From: Metabacillus niabensis
Lineage (GTDB): Bacteria; Bacillota; Bacilli; Bacillales; Bacillaceae
Length of the DNA: 64,000 bases
Reading direction: 5' to 3'
Assembly: GCF_902829255.1 (NCBI RefSeq)
Contig: NZ_CADEPK010000033.1
Coordinates: forward strand, 1 to 64,000
Positions within the stretch are counted from its first letter, which is position 1; the number at the start of each line of letters is the position of its first letter. Below, piece by piece: positions 46,120 to 54,865 of this stretch. Under the pieces are notes generated by a model. That model did no database searches. It saw only the letters and a list, made by a program, of their open reading frames with translations, and had not been told where the DNA came from. The translations under genes were made by a program, and so were the position numbers.

Positions 46120-47151
46120 ATGGCAAAGCAGCACAAAATTATCGTTGCTGGATGTGGTGGAATGTCAAATACTTGGTTTGATTATGTATCACAGCGGGAG
46201 AATGCTGAAATTGTTGGGGTTGTTGATGTTAACTTAGAGGCAGCAAAAGCAATGGTAGAACGTCGAGACCTAGGAGTCCCTTCATTTACAAATTTATCAG
46301 AAGCTATAATGAAAACGGATGCAAATTTAGTGTTTGATATCACAATTCCAGCTGCACATAAAGAAATAGTGATAACTGCTTTAGAGGCTGGATGTAATGT
46401 CTTTGGCGAAAAACCAATGGCAGAAACATTAAAAGATGCAAAGGAAGTCCTCCGTACTGCAAGAAAAACTGGAAATACATACACCGTCATGCAAAATCGT
46501 CGGTATTTAAATCAAATCCGTACGTTTCAAACGATTCTTTCTAACGGAACAATCGGCGAAATCGGCTCAATTCATGCAGACTTTTTCCTTGGACCTAACT
46601 TTGGTGGCTTTCGTGATTTAATGGATCATCCCCTTATCGTCGATATGGCGATCCATACGTTTGACCAGGCTAGATTTTTAACAGGAAAGGATCCTGTATC
46701 AGTTTATTGTCATGAATATAATCCAACAGGCTCCTGGTATAAAGGCAACGCCTCTGCTATTTGTATCTTTGAAATGACAGATGGAACTGTTTTTTCATAT
46801 CGCGGGTCATGGAGTGCCATTGGAAATCAAACATCGTGGGAATCAGACTGGCGTGTAACCGGAAGTAAAGGCAGTGCAAGATGGGATGGTTCGAACAATC
46901 CAATATGTGAAGTGATCGATGAAACAAAACCAATTGAATTTATTACTCCTGTTAAGCAAATAAATATCGAAAGTGAAAAGGCTATTCGCGAAGGGCATTG
47001 GGGCTGTCTTGATGAAATGTTCCAAGCTTTAGAAGAAAATCGTCTAGCCGAAACGGATTGTCGAGATAATATTAAAAGCATGGAAATGGTATTTGGTGCT
47101 GTCCAAAGTGCCAAGACAGGTAAGAAAGTTATCATTAGTGAAATGGATTAA
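46120..47151 (+). CDS. Gfo/Idh/MocA family oxidoreductase
   Basis: 343 residues. IIVAGCGGMSNTWFD is the Rossmann motif and GEKPMAET the EKP signature; the C-terminal domain is the usual mixed sheet. It lies divergently from the beta-glucoside operon and may oxidise a sugar or cyclitol, but no other catabolic gene accompanies it. It differs clearly from the Gfo/Idh protein in the biosynthetic cluster. AGAGGAG supports the ATG. Confidence 0.9.
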   Translation: MAKQHKIIVAGCGGMSNTWFDYVSQRENAEIVGVVDVNLEAAKAMVERRDLGVPSFTNLSEAIMKTDANLVFDITIPAAHKEIVITALEAGCNVFGEKPMAETLKDAKEVLRTARKTGNTYTVMQNRRYLNQIRTFQTILSNGTIGEIGSIHADFFLGPNFGGFRDLMDHPLIVDMAIHTFDQARFLTGKDPVSVYCHEYNPTGSWYKGNASAICIFEMTDGTVFSYRGSWSAIGNQTSWESDWRVTGSKGSARWDGSNNPICEVIDETKPIEFITPVKQINIESEKAIREGHWGCLDEMFQALEENRLAETDCRDNIKSMEMVFGAVQSAKTGKKVIISEMD

Positions 47152-47192
47152 CGTTTGAGAAAATTGACAATTCCACTTATTATACTTACCAT

Positions 47193-47213
47193 ATATTTTA
47201 ATTAGTAAAATAT
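47193..47213 (+). promoter_or_regulatory. Operator in the marR leader
   Basis: ATATTTTA-ATTAG-TAAAATAT is a perfect 8-bp inverted repeat, 20 bp upstream of the marR start. The same ATATTTTA/TAAAATAT halves with a 5-bp spacer occur within the larger palindrome at 47734-47780, implying one shared regulator. TTGACA at 47164-47169 is the likely -35. Confidence 0.65.
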
Positions 47214-47232
47214 TCATATAGGCTGTGATGGG

Positions 47233-47658
47233 ATGTCAAATAATAAGCAGATGCAAAATGTAGAAACGATTATGAAGGAAATGCTTGAAATTCAACAAAA
47301 ATCAAAAATGTTTGTCCAGCTCCTATCTGATCAGGAATCACTTTCACAAAATCAACTTATTTTGCTTCTTCAGCTCAAATTTGAAGGTGGAATGAAGCCA
47401 ACAGAAATTGCTGACTTCTTTAATGTTACTCCTGGTGCAGTTACATCAATGTGCGATAAGCTAGAAAGCATGAACCTGGTGCAAAGAATAAGAGAAAAAG
47501 ATGACAGACGTGTGGTCAAAATGATGCTAACAAATGCCGGTGAGGAGAAGGTAAAAAGCATTTTTTTAAAGTTTCCTAATGAAAAACTAACTGATATGAC
47601 AAAGGTGCTTGTAGAGGTAAATAAATTAATGAGTACTATTTTCGAAGGGTCCAATTAA
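47233..47658 (+). CDS. MarR family transcriptional regulator
   Basis: 141 residues, winged helix-turn-helix. Recognition region MKPTEIADFFNVTPGAVTSMCDKLESMNLVQRI and wing REKDDRRVVKMMLTNAGEE are typical of MarR. The effector is unknown. It most likely represses itself and the bactofilin-like operon 140 bp downstream through a shared palindrome. A short GC stem with a T run after the stop (about 47648-47675) is its terminator. Confidence 0.9.
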   Translation: MSNNKQMQNVETIMKEMLEIQQKSKMFVQLLSDQESLSQNQLILLLQLKFEGGMKPTEIADFFNVTPGAVTSMCDKLESMNLVQRIREKDDRRVVKMMLTNAGEEKVKSIFLKFPNEKLTDMTKVLVEVNKLMSTIFEGSN

Positions 47659-47677
47659 TTGGGTCCTATTTTTTTGT
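47648..47677 (+). terminator. Terminator of the marR gene
   Basis: GGGTCCAATTAATTGGGTCC folds on itself with G-T wobbles in the stem and is followed by TATTTTTTT. It overlaps the stop codon of the MarR gene. Confidence 0.6.
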
Positions 47678-47733
47678 CCCAAAATTCATCACGAGTGCTT
47701 TTCTAGGTTCTTGACAATTTAGCTGAAAATATA

Positions 47734-47780
47734 CTTTAATAAATATATATTTTAATAACTAAAATATATATTTATTAAAG
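47734..47780 (+). promoter_or_regulatory. 21-bp perfect inverted repeat before the bactofilin-like gene
   Basis: The left arm 47734-47754 and right arm 47760-47780 are exact reverse complements separated by ATAAC. The arms begin CTTTAATAAATATATATTTT. TTGACA at 47711-47716 and TTTAAT at 47735-47740 form a promoter (18 bp spacing) that the palindrome overlaps, consistent with an operator. The core repeats the marR operator. As RNA it would also form a long hairpin just before the ribosome site AAGGTGG. Confidence 0.75.
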
Positions 47781-47795
47781 TAAGGTGGTGACATA

Positions 47796-48458
47796 TTGAA
47801 AAAAGCAAAGCAATCATTACGAAGTATAACCTTTACAAGCGGTCGAATTAGAAATTTAAGTTCAGAATATGAAAAAGTAAATACTAGAGGGTCTGTTCGC
47901 TTTTGTCAGGAGATACACGTTACAGAGCTACCAACACACGGATATAGTTCATTTAATTATCACGTTATAGCAGACCGATTGAGTAGTACTGGTGTTTGTA
48001 ACATCAAAAATAACTGTGGAATAGGAAAGCTAACAAGTGCAGGCACTATGAGATTAACAAAGGTGAGAATAAAAGAAGTCAATTCTACAGGACAGCTGAC
48101 GATCCAACATTCACTACAAGCAGACCAGATTAATATACTCGGAAAAGTTACTGCTAAGAAAATAAACACAAAAGCGTTTCATTTAATATTGTCAGGTAAA
48201 AGTCAAATTGAACAGCTTCATGCAAATACAATCGAAGTACACTCTGAGAAAAAAACACTCTCATTACAAAAGAAACAATTAATATGTGGAAAAATAACGG
48301 GAAACAACATTAACCTTTCTCATACATCAGCTAAAAACGTTGAAGGAGATGTGGTCACAATTGGTGAAAAATGTGTAATTGAAAAGTTAACTTTTAAAGA
48401 ATCATACACCATTTCTCGCCATTCTACAGTTAAACAAATTATGAAGAGGAGCGACTGA
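47796..48458 (+). CDS. Bactofilin-like (polymer-forming) protein
   Basis: 220 residues, rich in beta strands with a repeating pattern of about 20 residues (hydrophobic residue, Gly/Asn turn, I-x-G/S-x-L). This looks like the right-handed beta-helix of bactofilin-type polymer-forming proteins, though longer and more divergent than typical small bactofilins. No TM. The TTG start follows AAGGTGG. The next gene, for a small membrane protein, begins 3 nt after its stop, so the pair may form a membrane-linked scaffold. Confidence 0.6.
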   Translation: MKKAKQSLRSITFTSGRIRNLSSEYEKVNTRGSVRFCQEIHVTELPTHGYSSFNYHVIADRLSSTGVCNIKNNCGIGKLTSAGTMRLTKVRIKEVNSTGQLTIQHSLQADQINILGKVTAKKINTKAFHLILSGKSQIEQLHANTIEVHSEKKTLSLQKKQLICGKITGNNINLSHTSAKNVEGDVVTIGEKCVIEKLTFKESYTISRHSTVKQIMKRSD

Positions 48459-48460
48459 AA

Positions 48461-48742
48461 GTGAAAATCTTTAAAATGATAAAAGCCTTTTTATTCTCAC
48501 TTTGCATCCCAGTGCTATCTGTTTTGTATATTGGATTAATAGTTAGCGCAATCGTTTCAATCCTTGCTGGTATTTTACGAACAGTCGGTTATGAACAAAT
48601 AAAATTGTCAATCTGGAAAGGCATTGAGCTCCCAGTCACTTTCAGCCTCCCGTTTTCATTTACTGTTTCATTTCTGCTTATATATTTATCTATCTTCATC
48701 AAACGCTCAATCAACTATCTTGTAACTAACGTCCGCATTTAA
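48461..48742 (+). CDS. Small membrane protein in the bactofilin-like operon
   Basis: 93 residues with two to three TM helices (about 8-40 and 58-82) and a basic C-terminus. No family recognised. The GTG start follows GAGGAGCGACTGAAA, overlapping the end of the upstream gene. Likely co-expressed with, and perhaps the membrane anchor of, the bactofilin-like protein. Confidence 0.65.
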   Translation: MKIFKMIKAFLFSLCIPVLSVLYIGLIVSAIVSILAGILRTVGYEQIKLSIWKGIELPVTFSLPFSFTVSFLLIYLSIFIKRSINYLVTNVRI

Positions 48743-48756
48743 TATACAAAGAAAAG

Positions 48757-48792
48757 AACCTAAAGTAGCATCATCGCTTTTTTAGGTTCCTT
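48757..48792. terminator. Bidirectional terminator
   Basis: AAGAACCTAAA pairs with TTTAGGTTC on either side of a 13-nt loop, with T/A runs outward, between the bactofilin-like operon and the convergent ABC permease gene. Confidence 0.7.
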
Positions 48793-48799
48793 TCATCAT

Positions 48800-50392
48800 T
48801 TATCCTTGTAGATCTCGTTTGTTATAACCAATTACTCCAAAACACATACCGACCATAGCAAGACATAATAAAACCGTAATACTTAAAGCATCGAATTCCT
48901 CAACAGGTAGCTGAGGAATATGACCGAATGGTGATAATGCCTTTAACCACTCAGGTAATTTCATGATTCCACCAAGATATACGACAAAAAATGAATACCC
49001 TAGATATAACCATATAAAACTAGTAAACTTCGGCGCGAAACCAATGAAAAATATAGTTATTCCAATTAATACTGCTATTGCAGGTAGATACACAATTCCA
49101 GCAGTAGCCATTGTAGAAAATGAAATTATCTCTTCTGTAACTGATGCTGCAGATAGCCATAACCCGAAAATAGATACAATTAACATAAAAGCACTGAAAA
49201 AAAGTGCGATAAACAAATAACTTACAATTACTCTTGTTCGGGAAACGGCATGTGATATAAAGTGTTCAACACGATTTGCCTTTTCCTCACCCTTCATCTT
49301 TAAAATAAATAACAATGGTGGAATCGTACAAATCATTGAAATAACGGACATAAGCATCGACAAAAATTGTTCTGTTAGCGATTTACCCTTTACTGCTGAT
49401 AATAGTTGCCGTATCGTTTCATTTTCAGAAAAAAAGGATTCTAGATCACCAAAAACAGATCCATATGATGCTCCTAAAACAAACGTACCAATTGTCCATG
49501 CAATAATACTTGTACGTTGCAGTCTTAATGCAAGTCCTAATGGTCCCTTAAGAAAACGAGAGGCACTTGTTCTACCTAGCTTCGAAGGTATTAACCCTGA
49601 TTCCAAATCACGAACAGACTGCAAAACGAACGAGAAAACGATTAGAACAATTGAAAATCCCAACAATAATAAAACAGGCCACCATTGATTACTTACATAC
49701 ACTTCCGTCCTTACAACCCAACCGAACGGTGATAACCAAGAAAGCATTTCGTTCCTAACATCACCTATCGCCCGAACAAGATACGATAAAAGTAAAATAG
49801 AAATCGACAACCCAACAGTTCCTCTCGCACTTTCCATAAACTGAGCGGACAACAAAGTAACCGCAGTGAAAAAAATGCCAGTCGCACCTAAAGCAGTACC
49901 ATATAGTAACGAACCTTGTAAATCAATGCTATCAATCTGTAAAGTCGCTAAACCAAAGCCAATTAAAAGAGCTAACCCTACAAACACACCAGAAAAAGCA
50001 AAAATAGCTGCACCAATATTTGCCAAACGACCAACAGGATGCGAACGAACTAATTCTAGCCTTCCCTCCTCTTCATCAGCTCGAGTGTGGTAAGTAGTGA
50101 GTAAAATACTCATAATGCCAACAACGATTGCAGTAAAAAGTAACATTTGATGAGCCATCATTGGACCTGCTGTATAATTGTCTAATCCAAAGCCAGGTCC
50201 AACCATTGCAATCATTGCAGGATTTTTCATCGTTTCAGCAATTGCCTGTCTTTCATTTTCTGTCTGATACAGGTCTGTAAAGGCATTTGCAGTAAGAATA
50301 GTTATGAATAATAAAGCTAGTAGCCAAATCGGTAATCTTATCCGTTCACGACGAAGAATAAAAAGAAAAAGCTTACCCGTATGTTGAAGCAT
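48800..50392 (-). CDS. ABC exporter permease (antibiotic-export type)
   Basis: About 530 residues, twelve TM helices in two similar halves: the layout of large permeases of the TnrB/'exporter of polyketide antibiotics' kind. AAAGGAGGG places the start at ATG 50392; the frame is open ten codons further. It follows its ATPase gene by 4 nt. A divergent TetR gene probably controls both. Substrate unknown; drug export is likely. Confidence 0.85.
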   Translation of the reverse strand: MLQHTGKLFLFILRRERIRLPIWLLALLFITILTANAFTDLYQTENERQAIAETMKNPAMIAMVGPGFGLDNYTAGPMMAHQMLLFTAIVVGIMSILLTTYHTRADEEEGRLELVRSHPVGRLANIGAAIFAFSGVFVGLALLIGFGLATLQIDSIDLQGSLLYGTALGATGIFFTAVTLLSAQFMESARGTVGLSISILLLSYLVRAIGDVRNEMLSWLSPFGWVVRTEVYVSNQWWPVLLLLGFSIVLIVFSFVLQSVRDLESGLIPSKLGRTSASRFLKGPLGLALRLQRTSIIAWTIGTFVLGASYGSVFGDLESFFSENETIRQLLSAVKGKSLTEQFLSMLMSVISMICTIPPLLFILKMKGEEKANRVEHFISHAVSRTRVIVSYLFIALFFSAFMLIVSIFGLWLSAASVTEEIISFSTMATAGIVYLPAIAVLIGITIFFIGFAPKFTSFIWLYLGYSFFVVYLGGIMKLPEWLKALSPFGHIPQLPVEEFDALSITVLLCLAMVGMCFGVIGYNKRDLQG

Positions 50393-50396
50393 CTTT

Positions 50397-51290
50397 TTAA
50401 TTCCCTCCTTTATTCGTTTCATAATGGCGCATAAATAAATCCTCTAATGTAGGAGGTGAACTCTCCAATTTCAATATCCCAAATTGGCTAATGTATTTCA
50501 TTAATTCATCTAAATACTGTGAATCTACTTGCATGGAAATGGTATGGTCACCTTTTCTTTCTATGTGATGAACACCTTCTAACTCTGTTAATAACTGGAT
50601 TGGTTGCTTCGTTGCAACAAGTAGGTTCGTTCTTGTTAAATGACGTAATTCATTCAATGTTCCAGTCTCGATTATTTCTCCATGTCGGATAATACCAATC
50701 TTGTCACATAGCGTCTCTACTTCTGATAGAATATGACTTGAAAGTAAGACACTTCTCCCTTCATCCTTCACCTGTAAAACAGCTTCTTGAAAAACCCTTT
50801 CCATTAAAGGGTCTAAGCCCGAAGTTGGCTCATCTAAAATAAATAACTTTGCATTAGAGGCAAATGCAGCAACTAACGCAACTTTTTGCCGATTACCCTT
50901 GGAATATGTTCTACATTTTTTAGATGGGTCTAGTTGAAACTTTTCAATATATTCGTCACGTTTCCTATTGTTCTTTTCTCCTCGCAATCTCATAAATAAA
51001 TCGATCACCTCTCCTCCTGTTAAATTTGGCCAAAGATTAACATCCCCTGGTACATATGCAAGATGCTTATGAATATCAACCGCATCTCTCCAGACATCCT
51101 TCCCGAAAATTTTTGCTTCTCCTTCTGTCGCTTTCAATATCCCTAATAGTATTTTAATTGTTGTAGATTTCCCTGCTCCGTTCGGACCGATAAAACCATA
51201 TATCTCACCATTTTCTACTTGCATACTTAGTCCGTTTAAAACTTGCACCTTCCCAAACTTCTTTTTTAAATTTGTAACGTAGACGATCAA
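50397..51290 (-). CDS. ABC exporter ATPase
   Basis: 297 residues. Walker A GPNGAGKST, signature YSKGNRQKVALVAA (a KGN rather than the usual GGQ form, common in this export subfamily), Walker B LFILDEPTSGLDP, switch SSHILSE. It drives the permease encoded next. The TTG start follows GGGGGAGG. Confidence 0.92.
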   Translation of the reverse strand: MIVYVTNLKKKFGKVQVLNGLSMQVENGEIYGFIGPNGAGKSTTIKILLGILKATEGEAKIFGKDVWRDAVDIHKHLAYVPGDVNLWPNLTGGEVIDLFMRLRGEKNNRKRDEYIEKFQLDPSKKCRTYSKGNRQKVALVAAFASNAKLFILDEPTSGLDPLMERVFQEAVLQVKDEGRSVLLSSHILSEVETLCDKIGIIRHGEIIETGTLNELRHLTRTNLLVATKQPIQLLTELEGVHHIERKGDHTISMQVDSQYLDELMKYISQFGILKLESSPPTLEDLFMRHYETNKGGN

Positions 51291-51343
51291 TTTATATTCC
51301 TCCCCCTTAATATAAGTAACTCTAATTTTGAAATATTTTAATC

Positions 51344-51399
51344 ATATTAGTTCATAATATACAAAAGAATTGCCTTTGACAATAATTTATGAACTATAT
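51344..51399. promoter_or_regulatory. Divergent operator/promoter region of the TetR-ABC locus
   Basis: ATTAGTTCATAA (about 51347-51358) and TTATGAACTATAT (51387-51399) are inverted copies of the same element, AGTTCATAA, 28 bp apart in the 150-bp gap. TTGACA at 51376-51381 may be the tetR -35. The paired sites fit autoregulation by the TetR protein and control of the ABC genes. Confidence 0.5.
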
Positions 51400-51449
51400 T
51401 AATTGTTTTATTACATTTTTTTCATTAAAATATAAATGAGGTGAATCAC

Positions 51450-52040
51450 ATGGACGGATTTCAACGACGAAGAGAACAGAAAAAACTTGATATTTTAAAA
51501 GCGGCACTCTCGTTATTCTTGGAATACGGTATTCAAAAGGTTTCGATTAGTGAAATAGCAAAAAAAGCGAATGTCTCACAAGTAACGATTTATAATTACT
51601 TTGAAAATAAACATACACTTATCAATGAGGTAATGATTTATTTTATAGATACAGCAATTAATGATTTTCAGAAAACTGTAACTGCCAATATCTCCTTTCC
51701 TGAAAAAATAAAAACCATTTTATTTAATAAGGGGGAAATTGCAAATCAAATTCATGAAGAGTTTTATCAATATTTGATGAACGAATATACAACGGAAGGA
51801 AATTATATTGAAGAGATTTATGTTAAGAAGACAATTCCATTATTTACTGACCTAATAAAAGAAGGGAAAGAACAGGGCTATGTTGACCCTAACACATCAG
51901 ATGAAGCGATTATGTTTTATATCAAGATGTTGAAGGAATATATTCAACGTGATGATGTTTATTCAAAAGTCTTGCCTTTAACAGAGGATATCACGAAAAT
52001 TTTCTTTTATGGCATAATGGGACAAAACATAAAGGAATAG
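51450..52040 (+). CDS. TetR family transcriptional regulator
   Basis: About 196 residues. N-terminal HTH: KLDILKAALSLFLEYGIQKV, then ISEIAKKANVSQVTIYNYF with the usual Y(N/H)YF recognition end; the C-terminal ligand domain is not recognised. GAGGTGA gives the ATG at 51450. Divergent from the ABC exporter genes, which it most likely represses. Confidence 0.92.
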   Translation: MDGFQRRREQKKLDILKAALSLFLEYGIQKVSISEIAKKANVSQVTIYNYFENKHTLINEVMIYFIDTAINDFQKTVTANISFPEKIKTILFNKGEIANQIHEEFYQYLMNEYTTEGNYIEEIYVKKTIPLFTDLIKEGKEQGYVDPNTSDEAIMFYIKMLKEYIQRDDVYSKVLPLTEDITKIFFYGIMGQNIKE

Positions 52041-52061
52041 AGGCTGATACAAATCAGCCTC
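52040..52061. terminator. Terminator after tetR
   Basis: GAGGCTGAT and ATCAGCCTC form a 9-bp stem with a 4-nt loop, starting at the tetR stop codon. It may also serve the convergent sipW operon. Confidence 0.65.
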
Positions 52062-52076
52062 TTCACATATTAGAAA

Positions 52077-52640
52077 TCACTCCTTTTCTAATAGAACATG
52101 CTTCCTTTCTAATTCCCTTATCGTTTTCCAAATCGTAACGATTGAGTAGCCTAGCATTAGAACTCCAGGTATAATCATAAATAAGACACTTCCGTTCGCT
52201 GTTTGCGTGAAATTAATGAGATAACCTAGATATGGAATCATAAACCCTCCATATTTTGCGATAACATTTTCTGCTAGGACAGGATTTGAGTCAGCTGAAT
52301 TGTTATTGTCCCCCTTTGTTTCATAACGGACAGCTTGTTCTGTTGCTAACACATCTGTAATTCTATGAGTTATTAGTCTTTCCTCATCCAAATAAGTAAT
52401 AATATCCCCTGCTTTTAGGCTAGAACGTTCCGCTTCATCCAGTGATTTCACAGCAATAACAGAACCTGTTAATATCGTAGGCTCCATAGATCCTGATAAG
52501 ACGGTTTTAATCTGATAACCGAATATTTGTGGCTCACCATTCGTTAGTTTAGTAGAGAGGACGATCCCTGCTATACTTACTAACAAAATAAGTAGGATAC
52601 TTGTAACCATTCGATTTACCCATTTCATCATCTGTTTCAC
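52077..52640 (-). CDS. sipW: ER-type signal peptidase I, SipW
   Basis: 187 residues with TM near 12-30 and another near 145-170. The nucleophile is in VLSGSMEP (S51) and the second catalytic residue is H92 (ITHRI), not Lys; GDNNNSADSNPV carries the Asp. This Ser-His-Asp type is SipW, which processes TasA-like biofilm proteins. The GTG start follows GGAGGAA. It is the last gene of the matrix operon. Confidence 0.93.
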   Translation of the reverse strand: MKQMMKWVNRMVTSILLILLVSIAGIVLSTKLTNGEPQIFGYQIKTVLSGSMEPTILTGSVIAVKSLDEAERSSLKAGDIITYLDEERLITHRITDVLATEQAVRYETKGDNNNSADSNPVLAENVIAKYGGFMIPYLGYLINFTQTANGSVLFMIIPGVLMLGYSIVTIWKTIRELERKHVLLEKE

Positions 52641-52643
52641 TGT

Positions 52644-52904
52644 TTATTCCTCCTCCTTATCTTCTAATAATAGCTCGTTCTCTTCCATTTCCAATTCTGT
52701 TCCGTGCCCATCGGCATCATCTATATCTGCCCAGCTTCCAACTGTTATCCCAATGCTCGCTTCGTTTTCGTCACGATAGTATGAATATGTATTTGAAGTG
52801 AGAAGGCCGATAGCCATGACAAGAGAATAGCCAAGAAAAATGAGTTGAATTCCGCTTGTAAGATGTTTCTTTTGCTTCGTTTGCTTTTTAAGCCAGAACA
52901 TCAT
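52644..52904 (-). CDS. Mini TapA-like SipW-dependent protein
   Basis: 86 residues. A basic N-terminus, one TM (about 18-38), then TYSYYRDENEASIGITVGSW, which is the SipW-type cleavage region and mature start of TapA/TasA proteins, followed by a very acidic tail. It could be a shortened TapA, the minor matrix component that anchors TasA fibres, or just a SipW substrate. It sits 4 nt from sipW, where B. subtilis has tapA. Confidence 0.6.
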   Translation of the reverse strand: MMFWLKKQTKQKKHLTSGIQLIFLGYSLVMAIGLLTSNTYSYYRDENEASIGITVGSWADIDDADGHGTELEMEENELLLEDKEEE

Positions 52905-52937
52905 ACCTTCACTCCTCTCTATGCTGCCATGTCATTT

Positions 52938-53501
52938 TTAAAAATCAGAATCTCCATCTCGTTGGACAGCTTCAAATTCCCATTTTAGCTTTAACTCATC
53001 CTCCTGAAAGTGATTTTGATTTTGCCCATTATCAACAAATTTAATACGAACTGCATATTTCTCTACTTTGCCTTCAGATGGAAATTCATCGCTCACCTTT
53101 ATCGGCTCTCCCGATAGCTCTGATAATTTCTTTTGTATGACTACATTTTTTCGCTCATTCACTTTATAAATATACTCAACAACAAGATGATCACCTAAAT
53201 CATCACCATTATTAGGATCCCCTTTGTCAATCACCTCGTAGGAGGAGTGAAGGAGTATTTCCTTCATATCGACACTCCCATCATTTGTCAGCTCAAAATT
53301 GCCATGAACCGTATCACCCGGCACTAACCCTTTGACATCAATAATCGTTGGTTTATTAATCCCAAGCTCAAGCACACCTGTCGTAAACGTATTGGTTGTC
53401 GGCTCCTTATCTTGAAAATACGCTGTTGTTCCTTCACTAATAAGACCTAGTCCACATAAGGCAATAGCAACGCTTGTTAAAAGTTTTCCTTTTACACCCA
53501 T
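52938..53501 (-). CDS. TasA/CalY-family matrix protein, second paralogue
   Basis: 187 residues. A SipW-type signal peptide (residues 1-27, ending TTAYF) is followed by the TasA/camelysin jelly-roll start (TTNTFTTGVLELGIN). It ends with the GQNQNHFQEDELKLKWEFEA block. Predicted fibre-forming secreted protein. AGGAGGAG precedes the ATG. It differs from the first paralogue mainly in the middle part. Confidence 0.9.
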   Translation of the reverse strand: MGVKGKLLTSVAIALCGLGLISEGTTAYFQDKEPTTNTFTTGVLELGINKPTIIDVKGLVPGDTVHGNFELTNDGSVDMKEILLHSSYEVIDKGDPNNGDDLGDHLVVEYIYKVNERKNVVIQKKLSELSGEPIKVSDEFPSEGKVEKYAVRIKFVDNGQNQNHFQEDELKLKWEFEAVQRDGDSDF

Positions 53502-53540
53502 ACGTTCTCCTCCTAAATAATCCTTATTGACGTTATAGTA

Positions 53541-53591
53541 TAAGCCGCTAAGGAATTGAAGAGACTGTTTCTTCCATTTCTTAGTGGCTTA
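53541..53591 (-). other. Stem-loop between the two TasA-like genes
   Basis: TAAGCC.CTAAG at one side and CTTAG.GGCTTA at the other pair imperfectly over about 15 bp. There is no T run on the minus strand, so it is likelier to protect or process the transcript than to terminate it. That would make the first TasA gene more abundant than the downstream genes. Confidence 0.5.
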
Positions 53592-53665
53592 TCGCAATAG
53601 CAGGCAGCATTTTATAACAGTGGAGGGGGAGGTTCCCCCTCATCGATTCAAAAAGAATTTATCAA

Positions 53666-54247
53666 TTATCTTGCCTCGAAAGACCAGTTAAGCTTTAATT
53701 TATCCCCTTGGAACTGGTTTTGATCCTCTCCATTGTCAACAAATTCAAATTCAACATACATTGTGTCCTTTGTTCCAGCTGGAAGTCCACTAATCTCATT
53801 ATCAAAACCAATTACCTTCTTTTCTACCGCATCTGGTGTCATTTGCTGTAAATCATAGAGAGTAGTAGAGAAAATGATATCGTTAGGTCCAGTTTCTTCA
53901 GATTTATCACTGTTTTCTAGGAAGTTAACACGAATATGTTTACCGAAATCATCTGTATTATCGCCCTTTGCATCTTCAACCTGATAGCTAGTTGATAATA
54001 GTACTTGTGTAATATCAAGTGAGCCGTTATTGACTAAATCAAATGAACGAATCATCCAGTTCCCCGGACTTAAATCCTCAACATCAATAACTACCTCTGG
54101 GTCTACAGAAAGATCTATTGTTCCTGCTGCAAACGTATTAGTCGTTGCAACTGTATCACTAAAATACGCATATGTTCCGCCACCAATTAATCCTAAGCCT
54201 AAAACAGCCGTTGCTACACCTGTTACAATATTTTTCTTAATACTCAA
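53666..54247 (-). CDS. tasA: TasA/CalY-family biofilm matrix protein
   Basis: 193 residues. SipW-type signal peptide (cleavage near GGTYA-YFSD), then ATTNTFAAGTIDLSVD and a jelly-roll domain ending GEDQNQFQGDKLKLNWSFEA, the TasA/camelysin family. Secreted, forms fibres in the biofilm matrix. First gene of a TasA-TasA-miniTapA-SipW operon. The TTG start follows AGGAGGAG; the leader just upstream has the perfect palindrome ATTTGGTTACCAAAT (54266-54280). Confidence 0.9.
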   Translation of the reverse strand: MSIKKNIVTGVATAVLGLGLIGGGTYAYFSDTVATTNTFAAGTIDLSVDPEVVIDVEDLSPGNWMIRSFDLVNNGSLDITQVLLSTSYQVEDAKGDNTDDFGKHIRVNFLENSDKSEETGPNDIIFSTTLYDLQQMTPDAVEKKVIGFDNEISGLPAGTKDTMYVEFEFVDNGEDQNQFQGDKLKLNWSFEAR

Positions 54248-54865
54248 TGTTTTCTCCTCCTAGAAATTTGGTTACCAAATCCATTGCCAACTCTACTATC
54301 ATTGTTTACTAGAATAGTAAAAGAGTTATCTTCTCCTCCCTTCCACACCTTTACGAATCGACGAACAACTCACATGAAGTATAGAAAATTTAAAGGTAAC
54401 TAGAAAAACCGTAAAACACGACATAATTTCGTTAAAAAGAACAATTATCTCTCATTTCCTTCTTTTTCCTCGTCAAAACTCAGCTTTCGGAATTTTTCGT
54501 TAATTTTCCGTAAAGAAAAATATGCAAATTTACGTATGATTTACAAAAATTTTGTAGATTTTTCTCACAAGCTATCCTGAACAAATCTAGTAATCTCAAG
54601 ATATTTAATACGTATTGAATTCGAAATAAATACTAGTTTCTCACATTAATAAATGAGGTTTCCTTTAACATAGACTTCATAATTCCCTTAATCTTTTTTA
54701 GTACTATTTCGTTACTATTTTTGCATTACTTTTACCCTTCTCTTCTATTTTATTACAGTGTGTAGACTCATTTTTCATTCTTTAGACTTACCCTTCTCAC
54801 ATAATTTTCCCTTTTTGTTCTTTAAAACAGCCACTTTTAGCTTATTTTTTCTCACATTTAATAAA
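54248..54865. other. Long control region between tasA and phoX
   Basis: About 620 bp without a gene. TTCTCACA occurs four times (54562, 54639, 54794, 54849, approximate starts), two of them within longer similar stretches (TTCTCACATTAATAAAT and TTCTCACATTTAATAAAT). GTTCTTT, the SinR half-site, occurs once on each strand (54817-54823 plus, 54442-54436 minus). The region presumably controls the matrix operon; I see no certain promoter for tasA. Confidence 0.45.

Noticed and set aside
54436..54823. GTTCTTT half-sites as evidence for SinR control of tasA
   Set aside because: Two 7-mers in 620 bp of AT-rich DNA are not significant; SinR presence in this genome is unknown.
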